From: Fusibacter sp. A1
GTDB taxonomy: Bacteria; Bacillota; Clostridia; Peptostreptococcales; Acidaminobacteraceae
DNA length: 64,000 bases
Direction: 5' to 3'
NCBI RefSeq assembly: GCF_004125825.1
Contig: NZ_QQWI01000006.1
Location: 124,001-188,000 of the forward strand
Shown: positions 40,602-50,106 of the stretch, piece by piece
Position numbering within the stretch: position 1 is the stretch's first letter
Layout: every line of letters starts with the position of its first letter
Position numbers and translations under genes: made by a program
The notes under the pieces: generated by a model
Databases searched by the model: none
What the model saw: only the letters and a program-made list of their open reading frames with translations
What the model was told of the DNA's origin: nothing

Positions 40602-41641
40602 CAGAACCACCGCTTTCTCTTGAAGAATGACAGCATGAACACCGCTATCCCTATGCAAGCTAGGATAAAGTACATCAGACCGTATGGCTCGTTGAGCCAG
40701 TCGAAATGAGTGAAATTCATGCCGAAGAATCCAGATAGAAAGGAAAGCGGAATGAAGATCGCAGAAAATATGGTCAGGGTCGTCATCACACGGTTCAACT
40801 GGTTGCCCATATTGGACGCGTGCACCTCGATAAGGCCTGTGATCACTTCTTTTGCGACATTCATGGTATCCACCGCGTGGAGCAGATGGTCTTCGATATC
40901 CTGGTAATACACAAGCAGCTCCTTACCGCTTGGATGGGTGCTGATGAACTTATGGATGCCGTCTTTTAACGCTGTAACGCTATTTTTTAAAAACACGATT
41001 TCCTTTCGCATGATATAGAGTTCGTCGCCAGTTCCCAGTTGTGTGTCAAGTACGCTTTCTTCTAGCAGTTCAAGCCTTGATGAGATATGACTCATTACAT
41101 CGAAGTACGCATCGACAACCGCGTCGCAAAGCACATAGAACAGGTAGTCACCGCTACTGGATCTTACTTCGCCCTTGTTTTCAACTATTCTTTCACGTAA
41201 AGGACCGAACACATCCCCTTTAGTCTCTTGAAACGTGACAATCAGGTTTTCAGAGTGTGCGATGCATAAGTGTTCTCTCATCATCTTTGCTTCATTCATA
41301 TAATACATTTTCGCTATGGCAAACGTATATCCGCTTTCTACGACAAACTTGCTTCTTTGCGAAACATGCAGGATGTCCTCGATTAAAAGAGGGTGAAGGC
41401 CTAATTTTTCAGACAACTTGACCACTACATCCACATCGGCTATTCCTGTCACGTTGATCCAAGTGACCATTTTTTCATCGATCTTCAGTTCGTCGATGGC
41501 ATCCAGTTCAATTTTCGTATGATGCGCGCTCTCACGACTAAAGGTGATGCATTCCACTTCGCATTTCTCACTCTTAAAGGCTCCTGTATATCTTAGTGCT
41601 CCGGGCTGTTCGTTTTGTTTTGGTTTGATTTGTAAGACCAT
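40601..41641 (-). CDS. corA: CorA-type magnesium/cobalt channel
   Basis: A 346-residue inner-membrane channel. The C-terminal two helices hold the selectivity motif GMN in SGFFGMNFTHF and the end KRKRWF; the long N-terminal cytoplasmic domain forms the funnel. GMN is intact. Co-transcribed with the exporter, stop codon shared. Confidence 0.92.
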   Translation of the reverse strand: MVLQIKPKQNEQPGALRYTGAFKSEKCEVECITFSRESAHHTKIELDAIDELKIDEKMVTWINVTGIADVDVVVKLSEKLGLHPLLIEDILHVSQRSKFVVESGYTFAIAKMYYMNEAKMMREHLCIAHSENLIVTFQETKGDVFGPLRERIVENKGEVRSSSGDYLFYVLCDAVVDAYFDVMSHISSRLELLEESVLDTQLGTGDELYIMRKEIVFLKNSVTALKDGIHKFISTHPSGKELLVYYQDIEDHLLHAVDTMNVAKEVITGLIEVHASNMGNQLNRVMTTLTIFSAIFIPLSFLSGFFGMNFTHFDWLNEPYGLMYFILACIGIAVFMLSFFKRKRWF

Positions 41642-41737
41642 CCGCTTGGCTCCTATTTTAAATTTGATTTTATTATAAATTCATTATAGCATGTTCATTT
41701 CAAATTATTAGTGGTATAAATAGATTGAGGTGATCAT

Positions 41738-42316
41738 ATGCCAATACCCTATCACAAAAAAGCGTATAAACAAGACCATGAGACAGGAGCTTTTCTAATT
41801 AGCGTATTTCTAGATACCTATGAGGATGTGTTTGACGATTGGGATCCAACACCTTTTAAAAAAAGGGACATTGAAGACGAATTTTTAGACTTTTTATGGG
41901 ATTCCGCAGAGGACATTCCGCTTAAGGAGGATTTGCTGATCGTCTTTAGAATTGATGAAAAGTTAAGGGATGAGAAAAAAGAAGCTCAGATCGTACATGC
42001 CCTTAAGAATCATTTTGAATACATGCTCAGTAAATCCAAACGCGCCTTCCGTAAGGAACAAAATGAATCGCTACTCTACTTCATGTTGGGAATCAGTTTC
42101 TTCCTGGTCGCCTATCTCAATCTTATCGAATCGACGAATCTTGTGGGAAAAATCCTGGAAGACGGTCTATTTGTCGGAGCTTGGGTCTTTATGTGGGAAT
42201 CTTTTTCAAATCTGTTCATTGAATCGAAGAACTTGATTTATGAACAGCGGCTGATCAAGAGATTCACCCATACGCCAGTCGCCTATAAGGGCATTAAAAA
42301 AGAAAGTTCAACTTAA
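41738..42316 (+). CDS. Hypothetical membrane protein
   Basis: A 192-residue protein. The first 110 residues are soluble and charged (VFDDWDPTPFKKRDIEDEFLDFL), the next 70 contain two or three membrane helices, including LLYFMLGISFFLVAYLNL. I do not recognise the family. GAGGTGATCAT precedes the ATG. It shares its terminator with the convergent galM gene. Confidence 0.75.
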   Translation: MPIPYHKKAYKQDHETGAFLISVFLDTYEDVFDDWDPTPFKKRDIEDEFLDFLWDSAEDIPLKEDLLIVFRIDEKLRDEKKEAQIVHALKNHFEYMLSKSKRAFRKEQNESLLYFMLGISFFLVAYLNLIESTNLVGKILEDGLFVGAWVFMWESFSNLFIESKNLIYEQRLIKRFTHTPVAYKGIKKESST

Positions 42317-42331
42317 TTGAACTTTCTTTTT
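42301..42331. terminator. Bidirectional terminator
   Basis: AGAAAGTTCAA / TTGAACTTTCT form an 11-bp stem with a five-base loop and T/A runs on both sides. It overlaps the end of the plus-strand gene and follows the galM stop. Confidence 0.85.
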
Positions 42332-43378
42332 TTATTCCACCGAAAAGGTATAAGACACTTCGTTGTGATAGGTTTTTTCAGGATACAGCAAACGATTAAA
42401 TCCTTTTCTGTTGGGCGCGTTTGGTATATCCTGTGTTTCAAAACAGATTCCTTGATGCTTGATGAAGTGCTTTTCAGCATGGAATGAAGCTTCATCTAAA
42501 AAATTGCCTGTATAGATAACCACATATTCCTGGTCGGCTGAAATCGTCATCTTACGTTTTGACAGCGTGTCTGAATAGACGATGCACGCGTCCATCTGGT
42601 CCAACTTGAAGGGATGGTCGATCCCGCCGGCCAGTCTTAACTGGCTGTGGTCGTCGTTCAAAGCGGATGTGATACTCTTCTTTTCTGTAAAATCAAATGG
42701 CGTGCCCTTTACTTCACACAAATCCTCAAGTGGTATTTGAAACTCATCGGTCGAGGCAAAATAACTTGCCGCTACTTTTAGATCATGGCCTCCGACAGAG
42801 CACTGCTTACCGCTAAGGTTGAAATAGCTATGGTTTGTCAGGTTGACATACGTGCATTCATCGGTCGTCGCGGTGTAGCTGACACTTAATGTCTGTTCTT
42901 TAGTAATTTCAAACTTCGCCTTGACCGTCAGGTTGCCTGGTAGGCTTCCCTCCTTGAACCCGTCGACTAGAGAAAGCGTCACTTGGTTTTCTTTCACATC
43001 ATCGATGGTCCATATCCTATGATGAAATCCGTTTGACCCCCCGTGTAGATGATTGGGGCCTTGGTTTTTTTCAAGTTTTGCAGTCCAATCGCGGATTTTT
43101 GTGCTGACACTTGTATCCTTAAGCTGTTCACCAGAATTGATTCTTCCAGCAGTACGGCCGATTGTGGCACCCATATAGGCGCAATCTTTCAGATAGTCTT
43201 CAAGGGTGTCATATCCTAGGACGATGTTCTCATAGCAGCCATGCAGGTCTTTTGTATGGATGTCTGTGATTGTCGCCCCAAGGGTGATGACCTTCACATG
43301 AAAGCCTTTTCTATCACCAATGGTGATTTCCTTTATACTATCGCCTGTTTCTGTTGTTCCATAATCAATGATGCTCAT
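42332..43378 (-). CDS. galM: Aldose 1-epimerase (mutarotase)
   Basis: A 348-residue enzyme that interconverts alpha and beta anomers of galactose before GalK. Family residues are present: NHSYFNLSG (with catalytic His), DWTAKLEKNQGPNHLHGG and ICFETQDIPNAPN near the C terminus (catalytic Glu). Last gene of the gal operon. GGAAGGTGAGAT precedes the ATG. Confidence 0.92.
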   Translation of the reverse strand: MSIIDYGTTETGDSIKEITIGDRKGFHVKVITLGATITDIHTKDLHGCYENIVLGYDTLEDYLKDCAYMGATIGRTAGRINSGEQLKDTSVSTKIRDWTAKLEKNQGPNHLHGGSNGFHHRIWTIDDVKENQVTLSLVDGFKEGSLPGNLTVKAKFEITKEQTLSVSYTATTDECTYVNLTNHSYFNLSGKQCSVGGHDLKVAASYFASTDEFQIPLEDLCEVKGTPFDFTEKKSITSALNDDHSQLRLAGGIDHPFKLDQMDACIVYSDTLSKRKMTISADQEYVVIYTGNFLDEASFHAEKHFIKHQGICFETQDIPNAPNRKGFNRLLYPEKTYHNEVSYTFSVE

Positions 43379-43389
43379 ATCTCACCTTC

Positions 43390-45336
43390 CTAAATAGGCA
43401 ACTCGTCAAAGATTTTCACTTCTAAAGCCTCTATCGTAAGCCCTCTCCACTGCTGTCTTACCTGTAGATGGTTCAGCAAGATGTAGATTATCTGATTATC
43501 GACGATACGCCTTATCAGTTCAAGTCCAAAAGGTGTTTTAACAGAAAAAACATCTGCGTCTTTCAGCATCATTTGCGCAATCTCGTCCATCAGCTGAGCT
43601 TGGAAACCGGCGGCGACATAATACACTTTTCCTTTTCCGTATTCATTGACCGTACATGCCGAGTACTGCTCGAACGGAGCCTCATAGTTGAACAGACTTA
43701 CGGCCGTTGTCGGTTGCAGCATATCTCTCCAGACACCCGCTTCCCCAACAGTTTTTGCACCCTTAAGTATGTTGACTGTCCTGTACTCCCCAAGCGACTC
43801 GTACTTATTTACTTGAGCGCCCACCAAGTCATTCAGATAGCACGGAACCTGCTCACCGAACACCAGATTGTTCTCCTTGTCCTTAATGGCGGTCCTATAA
43901 GTGAATAGGAGGATGCCGCCATTTGATACGAAAGACTCAAGGGCCTGTGAAAGTTCGCTGCTCATCAGCTGCATCACCGGGAGAATGAGAATCTTATAGT
44001 CCGTGAAGGGTTTATTCAAATCGATCACATCAATGCCTGTGTTAAGCGCGTAAAAGCTTCTGTATCCTCTTAGTATCTCGCTTGTGTAGTCGAATCCACT
44101 GCTTTGCCTTTGGCCCTTCCATGACCACCTGTTGTCGTAATCATAGAGGACTGCCACCTCATTTTTAATGGGGGTCTTCCAGATAGGTTCGAACTCCCTC
44201 GCCCATTTGAAGAACCTTTGCACTTCTTTGTATTTGTCATTGATCCGGTTGTCCGCATCGAGTATGCCCTGACAGAACTGTTCAGCCCCTTTTGTGAACC
44301 CTCTGTATCTAAAGTAGAAGAGGGATTCACATCCGCGTGCCATCGCACCGGACGCCCAAAGGGACGACTCTCCTTCTAGGGGCAGGTAACCGATATCGTC
44401 ATGCCCCTGAGCCCCTATAAGCTGCTCCATCACCCAGAAGTTTTTCTGTTTAAGCCCACGCATGTAATCATGGGCCAGTGCGATTTCTGCAGGTTCTATG
44501 GGTTTCATCAATCCGCCCCATACAGGGTAATTGTCGAAGGCGACCACATCAAGGTGCTTTGAGAGCTCATTTTGATCGTAACGTCTGTCAAAGTAACCAC
44601 CGAAGTAGTTGTGTGTGATTTGCTGGTGGTCGCCCTTCTTGCGGGTGATCGCGTCGATATGGGCTTTTGCAAAAGCATTTACAGAATGCGACCTAAACCT
44701 CGCCCAGTCAAGCTTCAGTACCGGATTATGGGTTGTAATCGTCGCAAGCGGCATAGGAATTTCTTCAAAATCGTTATAGGTCTGACCCCAGAAGACGGTT
44801 CCATAAGTCTCATTAAGCTGCTCTACTTTACCGTATTTTTCTTTTAAAAAAACTCTGAACTTGCTCGCGCAGCTTTCACAGTAGCAGTCATCGCTGCCCT
44901 CGTGCCCGAACTCGTTGTCTACCTGCCACATGACTATGGCTTTCTCGTTACCGTAATGCGCGGTTAAGTTCTCAACCATGTTCAGACTCAGACGCAGGTA
45001 ATCGTCCGAATTATAGCAGTACTGCCGTCTTCCGCCAAAAACCCTCGTCTGACCGTGTTCGTCTTTTGATAGGACCTTGGGATACTTCTTAGCCAACCAG
45101 GCGGGAAACGTCGCGGTGGGTGTCCCATAAACGATGTCCAGCCCCTTTTGCTTTGCCTTCTCGATCACCTTGTCAAAATAGGAAAAATCGAATGTTCCTT
45201 CTACAGGTTCGATCATATGCCATGCGAACTCTCCGATTCGGATTGTCGTTGCGCCCAAATCGACGATTCTCGATAAATCTTCTTCCAGTAGTTCAATAGG
45301 CCAATGTTCGGGATAATAATCAACACCCAATTTCAT
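43390..45336 (-). CDS. GH42 beta-galactosidase
   Basis: A 648-residue cytoplasmic beta-galactosidase. Acid/base Glu sits in WQVDNEFGHEG (about residue 141) and nucleophile Glu in WVMEQLIGAQGH (about 309). A zinc-type cysteine cluster CYCESCASK follows the first. Length fits GH42. It probably cleaves imported beta-galactosides to feed GalK; no signal peptide. Its ATG overlaps the galT stop (TGATG). Confidence 0.92.
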   Translation of the reverse strand: MKLGVDYYPEHWPIELLEEDLSRIVDLGATTIRIGEFAWHMIEPVEGTFDFSYFDKVIEKAKQKGLDIVYGTPTATFPAWLAKKYPKVLSKDEHGQTRVFGGRRQYCYNSDDYLRLSLNMVENLTAHYGNEKAIVMWQVDNEFGHEGSDDCYCESCASKFRVFLKEKYGKVEQLNETYGTVFWGQTYNDFEEIPMPLATITTHNPVLKLDWARFRSHSVNAFAKAHIDAITRKKGDHQQITHNYFGGYFDRRYDQNELSKHLDVVAFDNYPVWGGLMKPIEPAEIALAHDYMRGLKQKNFWVMEQLIGAQGHDDIGYLPLEGESSLWASGAMARGCESLFYFRYRGFTKGAEQFCQGILDADNRINDKYKEVQRFFKWAREFEPIWKTPIKNEVAVLYDYDNRWSWKGQRQSSGFDYTSEILRGYRSFYALNTGIDVIDLNKPFTDYKILILPVMQLMSSELSQALESFVSNGGILLFTYRTAIKDKENNLVFGEQVPCYLNDLVGAQVNKYESLGEYRTVNILKGAKTVGEAGVWRDMLQPTTAVSLFNYEAPFEQYSACTVNEYGKGKVYYVAAGFQAQLMDEIAQMMLKDADVFSVKTPFGLELIRRIVDNQIIYILLNHLQVRQQWRGLTIEALEVKIFDELPI

Positions 45337-46856
45337 CAGAATCCTCCATTTACGCTGTTCACACTTCGGATAAACGCTTGCATCGCGTGTTCTCCATCCT
45401 CTGTAAGCTTCATCACGCCAGCATGTTCAAGACCTTCGATAAAGACCTTTCCGATCACAGACTTTACGGTTTCTTCCGCGGTGCAGCTTGTAGAAAGCTC
45501 CCTTGTCATCCTCTGATAAATCGCTTCAAAGAGGACGATGTCTTCATGACTTTTAAGCTCGCTGAAGGAAAGACCTTGTTTCAAGCCCTGAGTGAAATCG
45601 TCCGCTATGACCTTTAGCCTTGCCGGCAACACAGCCAGTCCCATCACTTCGATAAGGCCTATGTTCTCCCGCTTGATCGGATGAATCTCCTGGTGCGGAT
45701 GATACACGCCGTCAGGGTGCATCTCAGAGCAGATATTGCTTCTGAGTACGACATCGAGCTCATAAATGGCACCGCGTTTTCTAGCGATAGGCGTCACGGT
45801 ATGATGGGGCACGTCACCGGAACTTGCTCTGATACCGGCACGCTCATCGCTATAGTGCTTCCAGTGTTCCGTAAGCAGGTTGGCCGCATCTATCGCCTGT
45901 CTTCTATCTTTTGATTGTACTCGTAAGACCGTAAGCGGCCACTCAAGCCATTTAACGGTGACCTCTCCAAATGCGTCTAATCCGAACGTTCTTCTTTCAC
46001 TTGCCCTAGCCATCGGCATTTCATAGTTTCCTGCCTGATAATGGTCATGGGAAAGCATCGATCCTCCCACCACTGGAAGATCGGCATTCGATCCGATAAA
46101 GTAGTAGTCTATCTCTTCTAAAAAATCACATAATCTTTCAAACGTGGTTTTAGTGATTTTCATCGGAACGTGTTCCTTCTTGATGACAATCGCATGTTCG
46201 TTGTAATAAACATATGGCGAGTACTGCATGAACCATTCTTCGCCTGCAAGTGTCATGGGTATCACTCTGTGTGTCTGTCTTGCAGGGTGGTCAAGTCTTC
46301 CCTCGTATCCGATATTCTCATAGCAAAGCAGGCATTTGGGATAAGTACTCTCGCTTTTTTTTGCTGCCTCGACTATCGATTTCGGGTCTTTTTCAGGCTT
46401 GCTCAGATTGATGGTCATCACCATGTCGCCAAATACAGACGACTGAGTCCAGCTTACATTTTTAGCTACGCGGTCCATTCTTATATAGTTTGTCGCCTTA
46501 GAAAAATCATAATACCAGTCCACGGCGTTCTTTATACCGATTTTCTTTCTTGCGATGAACTCCTTTACAATGTCAGATGGCTTGGGACAGAGGATGTCGA
46601 GAAGTTCTGTATCGAACAGGTCTGAATAAGGAGCGTAGGTCGATTCAACCTGCCCCTGATCAACCGCCCACTTCGTGATTGCAAACAAAAGCGACTGAAG
46701 CTCAGTCGCATTATCCGCATCTTGAAATTTTGCATCATAGGCTTCGATTTTTAAGAACGAACAGAGCCTGTTTCTCATGTAGGTCACATCATCCGCTTCA
46801 AAAAAATGATGATTCAAACCATAGGCTATAAGTGCTTCAATATGCTTTTTTATCAT
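45336..46856 (-). CDS. galT: UTP-hexose-1-phosphate uridylyltransferase, type II
   Basis: A 506-residue GalT of the long Gram-positive type, transferring UMP between UDP-glucose and galactose-1-phosphate. Active-site motif SHDHYQAGNYEMPMA, with the DHYQ in place of HPHxQ; substrate loop GYEGRLDHPARQTHR; EMHPDGVYHPHQEIHPI. Between galE and the GH42 gene, ATG two bases from the galE stop. Confidence 0.94.
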   Translation of the reverse strand: MIKKHIEALIAYGLNHHFFEADDVTYMRNRLCSFLKIEAYDAKFQDADNATELQSLLFAITKWAVDQGQVESTYAPYSDLFDTELLDILCPKPSDIVKEFIARKKIGIKNAVDWYYDFSKATNYIRMDRVAKNVSWTQSSVFGDMVMTINLSKPEKDPKSIVEAAKKSESTYPKCLLCYENIGYEGRLDHPARQTHRVIPMTLAGEEWFMQYSPYVYYNEHAIVIKKEHVPMKITKTTFERLCDFLEEIDYYFIGSNADLPVVGGSMLSHDHYQAGNYEMPMARASERRTFGLDAFGEVTVKWLEWPLTVLRVQSKDRRQAIDAANLLTEHWKHYSDERAGIRASSGDVPHHTVTPIARKRGAIYELDVVLRSNICSEMHPDGVYHPHQEIHPIKRENIGLIEVMGLAVLPARLKVIADDFTQGLKQGLSFSELKSHEDIVLFEAIYQRMTRELSTSCTAEETVKSVIGKVFIEGLEHAGVMKLTEDGEHAMQAFIRSVNSVNGGF

Positions 46857-46858
46857 GA

Positions 46859-47848
46859 TTACACCTCAAAACCGTTCGGGTTCTTTTGATGGAAGTTCCA
46901 TGCGCTTTTGATGATCAGTTCAATGTCATCCTTGAGCGGTGTCCATCCCAAGACTTCTTTTGCCTTTTGATTGGATGCGATCAGTGTGGCTGGGTCGCCA
47001 GCTCTTCTGCTATCCATCTTTACAGGTATTGCGTGCGTAGTGACCTTTCTAGCCGCCTCTACGATCTGTCTGTTGGAAAATCCGTTACCGCTACCTAAGT
47101 TGATGATCTCACTGTCCATGCCTTCCCTCAGCTTTTCGAGCGCTAGGATATGGGCTCTTATCAGGTCGTCGATGTGGATGTAGTCGCGTACGCAGGTTCC
47201 GTCCGCCGTGTCGTAATCCTCTCCGAAAATGCTCATCTGTTCCCTTTTTCCAAGGGGAACTTGAAGAACGATCGGTATCAGATGCGTTTCGGGCTGATGC
47301 GCTTCGCCGATCTCGCCGCTGCCATGGGCGCCCGCAACGTTGAAGTACCTGAGCGAAACATACTTAAGACCGTGCGCAAGCGCAGTCCAGCTCATCATGT
47401 TCTCCATCGTAAGTTTGGATGCGCCGTAAGGACTAATGGGTCTGGTGGGGTGATTCTCGTCGATCGGAACATAGTCCGGTTCGCCATACACCGCTGCTGT
47501 AGATGAGAACACAATCCTTTTAACATCATGCCTACACATGGTTTCAAGCAGCACTTGGGTTCCATAGACGTTATTGTCAAAGTACATGAGTGGCTCAAGC
47601 ATGCTTTCTCCGACAAGGGATTTTGCAGCAAAGTGCAGCACACCGTCAAGTTGCTCTTTATCGAAAACCTGGTTCAAGAAATTAGCATCCTGCAGATCAC
47701 CCTGGTAGAATATCGCATCTTCATGTATCGCCGATCGATAGCCCGTACTTAGATTGTCGACAACGACGACACCATGCCCTTCGTCGATCAGCTTACGTAC
47801 GGCGTGCGAGCCTATATACCCCGCACCGCCAGTCACTAGAATTCTCAT
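46859..47848 (-). CDS. galE: UDP-glucose 4-epimerase
   Basis: A 329-residue short-chain dehydrogenase-type epimerase. NAD motif GGAGYIGS at the N terminus; catalytic YGASK (Tyr-x-x-x-Lys) near residue 148; SSTAAVYG before it. It returns UDP-galactose to UDP-glucose in the Leloir pathway. Confidence 0.95.
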   Translation of the reverse strand: MRILVTGGAGYIGSHAVRKLIDEGHGVVVVDNLSTGYRSAIHEDAIFYQGDLQDANFLNQVFDKEQLDGVLHFAAKSLVGESMLEPLMYFDNNVYGTQVLLETMCRHDVKRIVFSSTAAVYGEPDYVPIDENHPTRPISPYGASKLTMENMMSWTALAHGLKYVSLRYFNVAGAHGSGEIGEAHQPETHLIPIVLQVPLGKREQMSIFGEDYDTADGTCVRDYIHIDDLIRAHILALEKLREGMDSEIINLGSGNGFSNRQIVEAARKVTTHAIPVKMDSRRAGDPATLIASNQKAKEVLGWTPLKDDIELIIKSAWNFHQKNPNGFEV

Positions 47849-47849
47849 T

Positions 47850-49022
47850 TTATTCCCCTATACAGATCTCTTTTGCCCCGTCACCAATTGCCACAGGGTA
47901 AAAATCCGCCTTGTATCCAACCGCACTTTCATACGCGGTACCGATTTCATCAATAAACTGCTTAATCTTGTCTTTTTTTATCAAGGTGACGGTACACCCA
48001 CCGAATCCTGCTCCGGTCATCCTTGAACCGATGACACCGTCAAAGGCTTGAGATAACTCCACCAGCGTATCCAGCTCATGTCCTGTCACTTCAAAATCTT
48101 CCTTTAAGGACCTATGCGACTCGTTCATCAAAAGTCCAAAATCGACTAGTCGCCCTTCCTCGAGCGCTTTCGCCGCCTTCAAGGTTCTTTGGTTCTCGTA
48201 TACGGCATGTCTTGCCCGCTTCAGCTCGACACGATCTACAATCGCATGTGCGACACGTTCGAACTCGTCAGCTGAGAGCGAACCCAGGCTTTCGGTAACT
48301 CTGATTGTGTTCACCGCTTCGAGTGCGGACTTGCACTGTGCTACCCGCTCGTTATACTTCGAATCGGCGAGTCCGCGCTTTTTGTTGGAGTTGGTTACTA
48401 CAAGCGCGTAGTCGCCCAGTTCTACAGGAGCATACTGAAAATCCAAGGTGGAAGTGTCAAGTAGGATGGCATGATTTTCTCTGCCCATGCCGATGATAAA
48501 CTGGTCCATGATACCGCACTGCACACCCACAAAATTATTCTCTGCCCGTTGGGAGTATTTGACCATTTCAACAGGTGAAAGACCAAACTCGAACAAGCTG
48601 TTGAGCACGACACTCATGGCAAGTTCAAGTGAAGCGCTCGATGAAAGTCCGGAGCTGTTGGGAATATTTCCGTAAAAACATAAGTTCAGACCCGAAGAAG
48701 GCATATGCCCTTCATCAGCGAAAATCTGCAAAACTCCCTTCGGATAGTCCGTCCATGATCCGCTTAGATCATAGGAGTCTGAAAGTGTCACCGACTCCAC
48801 TCCACGCTCGTCGATATTGATCGAATAGAGATTGATCAGCTGATCGTCTCTTTTTTGCGCTGCGACATAGGTTCCTATCTTAAGAGCGCACGGCAAGACG
48901 TGCCCACCGCTGATGTCCGTATATTCACCGATCAGATTGACTCTTCCCGGCGAAAAAAAGATTCTTGGATTCTCAGATGTTTCATATGTTTTCTTATACA
49001 CATCGATAAGTTTTTTAATCAA
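47850..49022 (-). CDS. galK: Galactokinase
   Basis: A 390-residue GHMP kinase making galactose-1-phosphate. Signature GRVNLIGEYTDISGGH (usually GEHTDYNxG; the His is Tyr here), ATP loop IPNSSGLSSSASLE, and GAGFGGCTV. The His-to-Tyr change is within family range but worth noting. Follows mglC by 11 bases. Confidence 0.94.
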   Translation of the reverse strand: MIKKLIDVYKKTYETSENPRIFFSPGRVNLIGEYTDISGGHVLPCALKIGTYVAAQKRDDQLINLYSINIDERGVESVTLSDSYDLSGSWTDYPKGVLQIFADEGHMPSSGLNLCFYGNIPNSSGLSSSASLELAMSVVLNSLFEFGLSPVEMVKYSQRAENNFVGVQCGIMDQFIIGMGRENHAILLDTSTLDFQYAPVELGDYALVVTNSNKKRGLADSKYNERVAQCKSALEAVNTIRVTESLGSLSADEFERVAHAIVDRVELKRARHAVYENQRTLKAAKALEEGRLVDFGLLMNESHRSLKEDFEVTGHELDTLVELSQAFDGVIGSRMTGAGFGGCTVTLIKKDKIKQFIDEIGTAYESAVGYKADFYPVAIGDGAKEICIGE

Positions 49023-49033
49023 TTTGTCTCACC

Positions 49034-50089
49034 TTATTTCTTTTTGATATGTTTGCGGTTATCAATTGCGACTGCAGTGATTATGATAAGCCCTTTGATG
49101 ATGAACTGGATATAAGGATTGACTCCGATAAAGGACAAGCCGTATGCGATAACCTGGAAGATCAGCACACCAGCCACGATACCCGAAATCGAACCGATAC
49201 CACCCGAGAACGAGAGTCCACCTACGATACACGCGGCGATAGCGTCAAGTTCATACATGTTACCTGTGTTGTTGGTCGCAGACCCTATACGTGCCGCTTC
49301 GAGCGAGCCGCCAAGGCCATATAGAAGACCTGCAAGTGTGTAGGTGATCAGGATGTATTTGAACACATTGACACCCGAAACGATCGCTGCTTCCTGATTT
49401 CCGCCGATTGCGAAGATGTTCTTGCCGAATTTCGTCTTGTTCCACAAGACCCACATGATCGCCACCGCGATCGAAGCGTAAATCACGAGATAAGGAATGC
49501 TCAGCGGACCGAAGTCGATAGATCCCTGAGCGAACTTCATAAATCCTTTATCCAGTCCACCGATAGGTTGTGCGCCAAATGGAGGTCTGTCGAAGTAGAT
49601 TGAAGTCAGTCCATAGACGATGATCATCATGCCAAGTGTCGCGATAAAGGGATCGACCTTGAACTTTGCGACAACAAAACCGTTTACTAAGCTGATGGTC
49701 GCTGTTACAAGCATCACAAGGATGATTGGCAGGAAGATAGGTAGCGCAGGTAAATCCGGATACATCTTATAAGCGTAATCCGCACTCTGAAGTAGCGATG
49801 CTGAAATGACAGCCGCAAGACCCACTTGTCGTCCAAGCGACAGGTCCGTGCCCTTTGTGACAATGATGGTACCGACACCCAGTGCGAAGATGATTCTCGT
49901 CGACGACTGGCTCAGTATGTTGCTTAAGTTTTTCATCGATACAAAACTTGGTTCAAGTGCGATAATGATCAAAAGAAGACCAAGTAGAATAAAGAATATC
50001 GCATTATCTACGACAAATTTCCACATTTCCTCACGGGTCATGTTTTTCAATTTTGCGACCGGTTTCTCTTTTACTTTTATGTTAGACAT
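49034..50089 (-). CDS. mglC: Galactose ABC transporter permease
   Basis: A 351-residue permease of the ribose/galactose type, with about ten helices and the motifs GTDLSLGRQVGLAAV and IGGNQEAAIVSGVNV. Works with MglA and MglB. GGAGGAGAACCC precedes the ATG. Confidence 0.92.
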   Translation of the reverse strand: MSNIKVKEKPVAKLKNMTREEMWKFVVDNAIFFILLGLLLIIIALEPSFVSMKNLSNILSQSSTRIIFALGVGTIIVTKGTDLSLGRQVGLAAVISASLLQSADYAYKMYPDLPALPIFLPIILVMLVTATISLVNGFVVAKFKVDPFIATLGMMIIVYGLTSIYFDRPPFGAQPIGGLDKGFMKFAQGSIDFGPLSIPYLVIYASIAVAIMWVLWNKTKFGKNIFAIGGNQEAAIVSGVNVFKYILITYTLAGLLYGLGGSLEAARIGSATNNTGNMYELDAIAACIVGGLSFSGGIGSISGIVAGVLIFQVIAYGLSFIGVNPYIQFIIKGLIIITAVAIDNRKHIKKK

Positions 50090-50106
50090 GGGTTCTCCTC
50101 CAAAAA